Source: Parcubacteria group bacterium CG11_big_fil_rev_8_21_14_0_20_39_14
GTDB lineage: Bacteria > Patescibacteriota > Minisyncoccia > Minisyncoccales > GCA-002787255
Length of the DNA stretch: 9,119 bases
Direction: 5' to 3'
Assembly: GCA_002787255.1 (NCBI GenBank)
Contig: PCWD01000007.1
Span: 1 to 9,119 of the forward strand
Each line of letters begins with the position of its first letter. Position 1 is the first letter of the stretch. Positions 1 to 4,353 of this stretch are shown here, one piece after another. The position numbers and the translations under genes are program-made. The notes below the pieces were generated by a model. The model did no database searches and was not told the origin of the DNA. It saw only the letters and a list, made by a program, of their open reading frames with translations.

Positions 1-1
1 A

Positions 2-148
2 AATAAAGCCCGGCTTATTAAAAAAGCGTTTGAATTATATTCAACCGGAAATTATTCCCTGCGGCGGCTTTGCGAAACAATAAATAATTTAGGGTTGCTC
101 GGCCGGAAACAAAAAACATTAGGTATTTCTACCTGTTCGATTTCGTAA
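2..148 (+). pseudogene. Serine recombinase fragment (Recombinase domain), cut at both ends
   Basis: The frame is open from the window edge to a TAA at 146-148. It reads LIKKAFELYSTGNYSLRRLC, then ETINNLGLLGRKQKTLGIST. This is the start of the 'Recombinase' domain (PF07508 type) that follows the catalytic domain in large serine integrases and resolvases. The same block, LIKKLFDTFSTGLYSLEMM, occurs in the second remnant near 1504, so the two are paralogues and not halves of one gene. Family members normally continue with a segment ending in NPFYYG, then a zinc ribbon and a coiled coil. Here the match stops at about base 132 and four unrelated codons lead to the stop. The break coincides with a palindrome at 134-156. 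Any N-terminal catalytic domain lies outside the window. The family call is fairly sure; an inactive product is inferred. Confidence 0.7.
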
Positions 149-156
149 ATCGAACA
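134..156. repeat. Perfect palindrome at the recombinase break
   Basis: Arms TGTTCGATTT (134-143) and AAATCGAACA (147-156) are perfect reverse complements around a 3-base centre, CGT. The palindrome lies exactly where the upstream recombinase frame stops resembling its family. It could be a protein-binding operator, a recombination site or the end of an inserted element. No long T-run follows on either strand, so it is not a convincing terminator. Confidence 0.7.
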
Positions 157-203
157 CTCAATTAGTTTAATTTTACCCTTTTTATGAGAATCTTAAAACA
201 CAA

Positions 204-224
204 CAGCTCGCATAACGCGAGCTG
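204..224 (-). terminator. Probable intrinsic terminator of the peptidoglycan-binding protein gene
   Basis: A perfect 8-bp stem, CAGCTCGC / GCGAGCTG, with the 5-base loop ATAAC lies just past the TAG stop (253-255) of the minus-strand gene. Read on the minus strand, the stem is followed by TTGTGTTTT. The U-tract is interrupted, so termination may be modest, but position and stem fit. Confidence 0.6.
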
Positions 225-252
225 CTGAAAACTTCACTAAATTTGCCCCTTG

Positions 253-1161
253 CTATCTTCCCAATAATTCCTTGATTTTCTCTGCCAATTGAGAAATAGT
301 TGCAGAAATAGAAGCCAACTGATTTTCAAGACTCTCGAGCCCTAGGGCGCCACTACTAATACTGAAATAATTGTCGCTTTTGTCAGAAATTTTTCCTGCC
401 GAAACAGAGTATATGGCAATCTTAGCTTTTGTAAGAACTTGCTGGTTAGCAGGAATAGTCCAGGAATATTTACCAAGGGAAGCCGAAATATTAGAGGCTA
501 TGAGTTTGTCGCAAGGTGGGCAAAATGACACATTGGGATCGCAGGATTCCTGAAGACATTCTGTCGTTTGCCAAATTCCTCCCGGTAATTCTATTTCTTC
601 TAAATATATATTTACTTTGTCTATTCCTGAAGATTCCCAGGTAATGTTATAAGTATTCCCTACCACCCACTTCTCCCCTCCGTTGGGAGAAAGGACTTTA
701 ATATATGGTTTTACTACTACGCAGCCACAAAGCTTATTTAATTTGGCTCGGGTGGTTGGGCCGACATAGCCTGTTCCGTGTTCCAAGCCCCAGGGAGCTA
801 AAACATCCTCTTTATATTTCTCCTGAAAGCCGACTACGCAAGAAGCGGTATATTCATCAAAATCGCTGGTAATTGTCCTTTTATAAAATCCTTCTTTTTC
901 TAAAGCGGTCTGCAAAGCCTTAACCTCTGTTCCGCCCATGCCGTATTTCAAATTAAGATGGAAATCATGACACCAAACTTCTTCCTCTCCAGTAATTTTG
1001 GTTAATTGCTGCTGAAGTTGGGCAATCTGCTGCTGAAGCTGGGCAATTAAAGCCCGAATTTCAGCAACTGTCATTGCCTTGGCATCCGGCGTGCCGAAAT
1101 TAAATATAAAGCCGAAAACGGCTAAAAAAGTAATAACGAAAATGATTTTTTTGTGGTTCAT
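253..1161 (-). CDS. Secreted peptidoglycan-binding protein with Ig-like domain
   Basis: The 302-residue product probably acts at the cell wall or surface. Residues 1-29 are a signal peptide (KK, hydrophobic core, cleavage expected after AKA). Residues 33-56 are coiled-coil heptads (IAQLQQQ twice). Residues about 64-145 form a PG_binding_1-like domain: GTEVKALQTALEKEGFY, a second helix with VVGFQEKY, then GYVGPTTRAKLNKLCG. Residues about 153-270 resemble the Kre9/KNH Ig-like domain that starts SPNGGEKWVVGNTYNITW and closes YSWTIP. A final amphipathic helix (about 275-302) suggests oligomerisation. Several cysteines fit disulfides outside the cytoplasm. No catalytic hydrolase motif is visible, so binding or scaffolding is inferred. 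The start follows from the signal peptide; there is no clear Shine-Dalgarno. A promoter with a poly-G spacer lies upstream and a hairpin terminator downstream, so it is probably monocistronic. Confidence 0.88.
   Translation of the reverse strand: MNHKKIIFVITFLAVFGFIFNFGTPDAKAMTVAEIRALIAQLQQQIAQLQQQLTKITGEEEVWCHDFHLNLKYGMGGTEVKALQTALEKEGFYKRTITSDFDEYTASCVVGFQEKYKEDVLAPWGLEHGTGYVGPTTRAKLNKLCGCVVVKPYIKVLSPNGGEKWVVGNTYNITWESSGIDKVNIYLEEIELPGGIWQTTECLQESCDPNVSFCPPCDKLIASNISASLGKYSWTIPANQQVLTKAKIAIYSVSAGKISDKSDNYFSISSGALGLESLENQLASISATISQLAEKIKELLGR
1006..1047 (-). repeat. Tandem 21-bp repeat encoding coiled-coil heptads
   Basis: Two adjacent 21-bp units (1006-1026 and 1027-1047) differ at only about two positions. 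Each encodes one heptad, IAQLQQQ, of the N-terminal coiled coil. Near-identity at DNA level suggests recent unit duplication, so copy number may vary between strains without shifting the frame. Confidence 0.75.
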
Positions 1162-1203
1162 ATTATTTTTTTTAATTAATTATTATTTATTTATTATTTA
1201 TTT

Positions 1204-1218
1204 GAGGTTTTCCACCTC
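1204..1218 (-). other. Small hairpin at the predicted mRNA 5' end
   Basis: GAGGT (minus 1218-1214) and ACCTC (minus 1208-1204) can form a 5-bp stem with a GGAAA loop. It lies immediately after the transcription start predicted from the promoter at 1226-1254. It may stabilise the 5' end of an otherwise AU-rich leader; no function is shown. Confidence 0.35.
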
Positions 1219-1225
1219 TACTTTT

Positions 1226-1254
1226 AGATTACCCCCCCCCGACCCTCTTGTCAA
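1226..1254 (-). promoter_or_regulatory. Sigma70-type promoter with G9 spacer tract
   Basis: On the minus strand a perfect -35 box, TTGACA (1254-1249), is followed by a 17-base spacer and a -10-like TAATCT (1231-1226). The -10 matches TATAAT at only three positions, but these include the key A2 and T6. The predicted start is near 1219, about 58 bases before the ATG of the peptidoglycan-binding protein gene. Nine of the spacer bases are an uninterrupted G run (C on the given strand, 1232-1240). Slippage there would change box spacing away from 17. Confidence 0.6.
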
Positions 1255-1554
1255 GGGGAGAAATGCGAAGTTGTCAAGTTCAAGTTCATTATACCAAATT
1301 ATGCCGCACAAGCCAAATCACCTTGAGAAAATGGCTTAATCGTGATAGATTGAAGCCGAAAAGAAATATGGAAAATGAAAATGAAAATCAAATTGACCCA
1401 GGACCAGATGCCAGTTTTGTTGCTAAGCTAATTCCAATTCAAATCACTCTGGGAGACCAAGAATTCCCGCCCCTGAGAATAATTCCTGACAATTCTGGGC
1501 CCCTTAATTAAAAAATTATTTGATACCTTCTCTACCGGCCTTTACAGCCTCGAA

Positions 1555-2373
1555 ATGATGATAGGACTCTCAAGTAAATGGGGCTTGGTAAATCGGCAGA
1601 ATAGACCCCTTCATAAAAGTGTTATTACCCGCATTCTCTCTAATCCCTTTTATTATGGGATGTTTATTTTTAAAGAAGAACTATGCGAGGGGGAGCACGA
1701 TCCCATTATTACCAAAACCCTTTTTGATAAAGTACAGAAGGTTTTAAAGAAAAGAAGTAAACCGATTTCCCAGCACCACGATTTTGTCTACGGCGGCGGA
1801 TTAATAGAATGCGGTGAATGCGGGTGCGTTGTCTGCGGAGATCTTAAAAAGAAAAAATATGAACTTTATCGGTGCACTCTGAAAAAACGTTACATCAAAT
1901 GCGGTCAGCGGCATTATATTTCCCGGGAAGAAATTGACAAACAATTAACTAAAAAAGTTAAAAAGCTCCAAATTAACGATATGATTTATGAACTTCTGAT
2001 GACTAACCTCAGAGAACAGAATAAAGAAGAGAAACGGATCCACGTTAATGGACTGGATCATTGGCAAAGAATAGAAAGGTATTGTGAAGAAAGAATCAGC
2101 CGCTTGCTGGATGCCCTGGCCGAGGGACTAATTGATAAAGAAGAATTCCTCCCGAAGAAAAATGAGATTTTGGCGACAAAAGCCGAAGCTAAGGATAAAA
2201 TAAAATACCATCGGGTCTCGATAAAGGCTTGGCAGGACTACGCTGAAAACCTGCTTATTACAGCTCACCATATCTATGAGGTCTTTACTGAAGGCGGCAA
2301 CGAAGATAAAAAAGCTCTCCTCAAAGCTATAGGAGAGAATTATAAACTAAAAGACGGGCTTATCACCTTTTGA
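1555..2373 (+). CDS. Serine recombinase remnant: Recombinase domain and zinc ribbon, no catalytic domain
   Basis: The frame is open from 1483 and reads PLIKKLFDTFSTGLYSLEMM through the annotated ATG, so the ATG at 1555 is only the first methionine of a truncated frame. From that ATG, residues 1-60 finish the Recombinase domain (SVITRILSNPFYYG). Residues 78-130 are a recombinase zinc ribbon with C86-x2-C89, C107 and C116. About 150-235 is the coiled coil with RIERYCEERISRLLDALAEG. The resolvase-type catalytic domain with its nucleophilic serine is absent upstream, so strand exchange is not expected; DNA binding is possible. The preceding linker (IIPDNSGP) is in another frame, and the family's C-terminal tail follows in a third frame after the TGA. 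Family assignment is firm. I read it as a decaying mobile-element gene, although a recoded product at the C-terminus is possible. Confidence 0.8.
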   Translation: MMIGLSSKWGLVNRQNRPLHKSVITRILSNPFYYGMFIFKEELCEGEHDPIITKTLFDKVQKVLKKRSKPISQHHDFVYGGGLIECGECGCVVCGDLKKKKYELYRCTLKKRYIKCGQRHYISREEIDKQLTKKVKKLQINDMIYELLMTNLREQNKEEKRIHVNGLDHWQRIERYCEERISRLLDALAEGLIDKEEFLPKKNEILATKAEAKDKIKYHRVSIKAWQDYAENLLITAHHIYEVFTEGGNEDKKALLKAIGENYKLKDGLITF

Positions 2374-2428
2374 CCTCAAGCCTCCCTATAACTTTATTGA
2401 GGCTACGAACAAAGTCAAAAGCCCGTCT
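2352..2428 (+). repeat. Long imperfect inverted repeat around the frameshift site
   Basis: The left side, AGACGGGCT (2352-2360), TTTTGA (2368-2373) and CCTCAA (2374-2379), can pair with the right side, TTGAGG (2397-2402), TCAAAA (2415-2420) and AGCCCGTCT (2420-2428). Asymmetric bulges separate the three helices, and base 2420 can serve only one of the two outer ones. The stop codon and slippery TTTT lie inside the middle helix. Confidence 0.55.
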
Positions 2429-2469
2429 AACTGGCGGTGTATTCTGAATATAGCTCAAACGAATTTTTT

Positions 2470-2496
2470 GCCTCGCCCGCCGCAGGTGGGCGAGGC
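2470..2496. repeat. GC-rich hairpin
   Basis: GCCTCGCCCGCC (2470-2481) pairs with GGTGGGCGAGGC (2485-2496) across a GCA loop, with one wobble in 12 pairs. It stands out in AT-rich DNA and lies between convergent genes. The T-run precedes the stem on the plus strand and becomes an A-run after it on the minus strand, so it is not a standard terminator on either. Confidence 0.65.
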
Positions 2497-2508
2497 AGGC
2501 AGGCAGCC

Positions 2509-2524
2509 GCGGCGGCTTCGCCGC
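2509..2524. repeat. Second GC-rich hairpin
   Basis: GCGGCG (2509-2514) and CGCCGC (2519-2524) form a 6-bp stem with loop GCTT, next to a GGCA-type tandem at 2494-2506. With the hairpin at 2470 it makes a compact structured block between the convergent recombinase and anchored-protein genes. Confidence 0.55.
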
Positions 2525-2560
2525 ACTCTTTAACAATTTTAGTTTTTCTTTGGCGGCAAA

Positions 2561-3400
2561 TTATTCTAAAAACTGGAGGGAAGAAAGAATACTTTCAAGT
2601 ATTGCTCTTTCATTTCTCTCTTGTAGATACGAATTGCTAACAACTTGATAACGATATTCTCCAAAAAGGACAATTACCAAATCCCGAATGCGTACTAGAT
2701 CGGTTTTTACAAAATCCCCGGGTTTATATCCTTTTTCTTCTAACCACTTTCTGCTTTCAACTGATAACCAATCTAAGTTTTCTTCTAGTTTAGTTAGAGT
2801 GGTATATTTTTTAGTACACCTAATTGCTGGAACACCTCCAATTGTATAATTTGGCTCTTTGGAGCAACAATTTGCTTCATAATATTTTTCGCAAAGATCA
2901 GCTAATCCTAGTTTTGCTGAATTTGAGTAAACACCGATTGACATAATAGGCGCTTGATACACGAAGAAATCTTTGTAGATGCTTTCTGTGGGATACCATT
3001 CCGGAACTTTATATTCTTCCTTTTTCGCCAATAACAGATCGCTTCGAACTGCAGAATCTGGATATTCAACCTCCTTACATTTCTGTTGAGGATTTACCTC
3101 TTGAAGGTCTTCGCAAGTCCCTACTAAATATTTCCATTCATAGGTGTCACCTGGATATTTAAACGAATAGTCATATCTGTGTTCACGAATTTCCCAATTA
3201 CTTGTATCTACTGAAGGTAAATTTTCTTCTTCAATGGAAAACTCTTCTTCGATTATCTTACTTTCTTCAGCAACCCCCTTCCCTTCTTCTTGGGGTCCGA
3301 CTCTTTCTTCTTCCGGCATCCCAAAATACTGCCAAGCTAAAATTCCTCCGCCAACAACAACGGCTAGAATAAAAACAATTAAAATGTATTTCCAAACCAT
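2561..3400 (-). CDS. Membrane-anchored extracytoplasmic protein, PsbP-like fold (279 aa)
   Basis: I do not recognise a named family for the whole protein. Residues about 4-26 are a membrane helix ending GGGILAWQYFG, which also marks the operon proteins to the right. Residues about 27-66 are an acidic Glu-rich linker. From about 68, DTSNWEIREHRYDYSFKYPG matches the entry of the PsbP-like domain seen at 6571-7197 (DETANWKIHRNNEYRFEAKYP). The end ILSSLQFLE matches MLSTFRFLE there. Between them is a longer insertion with six cysteines (GTC, QKC, DLC, NCC, IRC), suggesting disulfides outside the membrane. No enzyme motif is seen. The ATG sits directly before the helix; no Shine-Dalgarno is evident. 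It stands alone on the minus strand, facing away from its paralogues, with IS110 debris upstream. Confidence 0.8.
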   Translation of the reverse strand: MVWKYILIVFILAVVVGGGILAWQYFGMPEEERVGPQEEGKGVAEESKIIEEEFSIEEENLPSVDTSNWEIREHRYDYSFKYPGDTYEWKYLVGTCEDLQEVNPQQKCKEVEYPDSAVRSDLLLAKKEEYKVPEWYPTESIYKDFFVYQAPIMSIGVYSNSAKLGLADLCEKYYEANCCSKEPNYTIGGVPAIRCTKKYTTLTKLEENLDWLSVESRKWLEEKGYKPGDFVKTDLVRIRDLVIVLFGEYRYQVVSNSYLQERNERAILESILSSLQFLE

Positions 3401-3490
3401 AATTTATATTGATTAAGTTTAATTTTCGACCTTTCTAAAATTAGTTTTAAAAATTTTCTTTTATTAAAGTGTGGTTCAAGACCTGGAATC

Positions 3491-4022
3491 TTAAGTCAAG
3501 ACTTCTTTCTGTGGATATCTTTTAAGGTAGGGCGTCCCTCGTTTCCAGACAGCGTAGACACGGTAAAGAAGTTTCCTGGCCGTAGCGCAAGTTGCTTCTT
3601 TGTGTCTCTTTCCTTCTTTTTTCTTTTTCTCAAAATACTCTTTTAATTCAGGATCGTATCTCTTGGCAATGTAGGCTGCTATGTAGGCAGCCTTTCTTAA
3701 ATAAGGCGAACCTCTTTTGATTAATTTGGTGTTTCTTTTAATGCTGATGCCGCTCTGCCCGACTTTGGGGTCAAGAGACCGGCGTAAGCCACCAAAGACT
3801 TACCGGAAGGAAACCTCTGGATATCTCCTATCTCGGTGATGAAAGCGGCAGCAATAGTCGGCCCCACTCCGGGAATGGACAGCAAAAGGTTCTTAAGGTC
3901 CTGATTTACTTCTTCGGCTATCTTACCACGCAAAGCCAGCACTGTCTGCTACAGTGGGCGACTTTGTTGACTCTTACTCCCACTAACTCTCTTTTCCCTA
4001 CGTCAAAACTAATGATTGTCAT
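3491..4022 (-). pseudogene. IS110-family transposase, internally deleted and frameshifted
   Basis: Three pieces in three frames make up the relic. From an ATG at 4020-4022 the minus strand reads MTIISFDVGKRELVGVRVNK, the start of the IS110 DEDD (RuvC-like) domain with its first conserved Asp. At about 3943-3955 it jumps to another frame reading KNLLLSIPGVGPTIAAAFIT and FPSGKSLVAYAGL (3721-3942), which is the C-terminal transposase domain (PF02371 type). At about 3772 the frame shifts again to DPKVGQSGISIKRN, KRGSPYLRKAAYIAAYIAKR and YRVYAVWKRGTPYL, ending at a TAA at 3491-3493. About 200 residues of a normal 330-400 residue transposase are missing, including most of the DEDD domain, so the element cannot move by itself. 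The C-terminal segment keeps the SG motif in the region of the catalytic serine. Confidence 0.85.
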
Positions 4023-4119
4023 AATACCATTAAATTAATTGATAATTTACAAAGAAAGAAGAGAAAAGAGAAGAAAGAAATGGAGATTGCACTAAGGGTC
4101 TTTCTTGTGGTATTATGAC
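4018..4119 (-). ncRNA. Structured leader of the IS110 relic, possible bridge-RNA remnant
   Basis: A perfect 12-bp inverted repeat (GTCATAATACCA at 4018-4029, TGGTATTATGAC at 4108-4119) encloses 78 bases. A second, inner pairing (AAGAAAGA with TCTTTCTT near 4100-4107) extends it. The transposase ATG (4020-4022) lies in the outer stem. Known IS110 elements carry a guide 'bridge RNA' in the non-coding end upstream of the transposase. Position and folding fit that idea, but no target- or donor-binding loop could be verified, so this is a guess. Confidence 0.3.
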
Positions 4120-4172
4120 GATAGGCTTGTAGGTGATATGCGAGAATTAAACCTTATCAAACTTTCACTATC

Positions 4173-4200
4173 ATTTTACCAAATTTAATCCACCAGTCAA
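4173..4200 (-). promoter_or_regulatory. Promoter-like boxes upstream of the IS110 relic
   Basis: On the minus strand TTGACT (4200-4195), a 16-base spacer and TAAAAT (4178-4173) match sigma70 boxes at five of six positions each. Transcription would begin near 4166, giving a leader of about 145 bases before the transposase ATG. Confidence 0.45.
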
Positions 4201-4228
4201 AGAAAAGAAACCTGAAAAAGTGAGGCAG

Positions 4229-4253
4229 CAGGCGGGGACTTCGCCCCCGCCTG
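4229..4253. repeat. GC-rich hairpin upstream of the surface-protein operon
   Basis: CAGGCGGGG (4229-4237) and CCCCGCCTG (4245-4253) form a perfect 9-bp stem with the loop ACTTCGC. It resembles in composition the hairpins at 2470 and 9084. The plus strand has no T-run after it, so it is unlikely to be a plus-strand terminator. Confidence 0.6.
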
Positions 4254-4327
4254 TCTCAAGTCGCTTCGCGATAGATAAAAAGGCATAAAATTCGTAGTCT
4301 CTTTTATGATTTTTTGTGAAAACATAT

Positions 4328-4333
4328 TATAAT
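4328..4333 (+). promoter_or_regulatory. Perfect -10 box for the surface-protein operon
   Basis: TATAAT lies 18 bases before the ATG at 4352. The sequence 17 bases upstream (TATGAT, 4305-4310) is a poor -35 match. Transcription would start near 4340, leaving a leader of only about a dozen bases and no Shine-Dalgarno, so the first gene may be translated nearly leaderless. Confidence 0.45.
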
Positions 4334-4338
4334 TAATA

Positions 4339-4353
4339 ATAACTTAAAGTTAT
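4339..4353. repeat. Palindrome over the operon's start codon
   Basis: ATAACTT (4339-4345) and AAGTTAT (4347-4353) are perfect reverse complements around one A. They lie over the expected transcription start and the first two bases of the ATG. It could be a repressor site or simply chance in AT-rich DNA. Confidence 0.4.

Larger units (their letters stand above)
1162..1482. other. Intergenic region with recombinase-derived debris
   Basis: Apart from the minus-strand promoter and hairpin at 1204-1254, no intact gene is seen. Short plus-strand frames lack family features. A GAAAAT-type microrepeat lies at about 1368-1390. The end of one plus frame reads RIIPDNSGP at about 1474-1503. This resembles the IIPD...PLIKKLF linker that enters the Recombinase domain, so the right part is probably decayed recombinase sequence out of frame with the next entry. 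Confidence 0.5.
2372..2533 (+). pseudogene. Out-of-frame C-terminal tail of the serine recombinase
   Basis: After the in-frame end LKDGLITF-stop, the +1 frame continues without a break as DLKPPYNFIEATNKVKSPSN and then WRCILNIAQTNFLPR. G-L-x-F-D-L-x-P-P-Y resembles the closing strand typical of this recombinase family. The frame then runs through GC-rich repeat DNA to a TAA at 2531-2533. The junction is ACC TTT TGA CCT; slipping one base on TTTT and reading GAC would join the parts. Either a one-base insertion killed the gene or +1 recoding occurs as in prfB (CUU UGA C). Confidence 0.6.
4023..4351. other. Intergenic region between IS110 relic and operon
   Basis: No gene is seen in this stretch. 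It contains the IS110 leader hairpin and minus-strand promoter boxes, a purine-rich AAGAAAG/AGAAG tract (about 4051-4081), the GC hairpin at 4229-4253, and the AT-rich plus-strand promoter area at 4305-4351. Confidence 0.6.

Noticed and set aside
371..553. Plus-strand open frame inside the peptidoglycan-binding protein gene
   Set aside because: Antisense to a well-supported secreted protein, with no family features and no start signals.
1079..1339. Plus-strand open frame rich in hydrophobic residues
   Set aside because: It overlaps the antisense of a signal peptide and the AT-rich leader, and it crosses the minus-strand promoter. The composition is a by-product of AT-rich DNA.
1248..1511. 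87-codon plus-strand open frame before the recombinase remnant
   Set aside because: Not a gene by itself. Only its last residues (RIIPDNSGP) look meaningful, as out-of-frame recombinase linker.
2470..2496. GC hairpin as an intrinsic terminator of either convergent gene
   Set aside because: On the plus strand the T-run comes before the stem; on the minus strand the stem is followed by A. Neither gives a U-tract after the hairpin.
1..2533. The recombinase pieces at 2-148 and 1483-2533 as one gene split by an insertion
   Set aside because: Both pieces contain the same domain segment (LIKKAFELYSTG / LIKKLFDTFSTG), so they derive from two different genes.
2437..2640. Plus-strand open frame through the GC hairpins
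   Set aside because: It encodes low-complexity Ala/Gly from repeat DNA and runs into the antisense of the 2561-3400 gene. The meaningful frame here is the recombinase tail.
4051..4081. AAGAAAG/GAAGA purine tract as a CRISPR-like or direct-repeat array
   Set aside because: Units are irregular and only a few bases long, with no spacers. It is low-complexity sequence within the IS110 leader.
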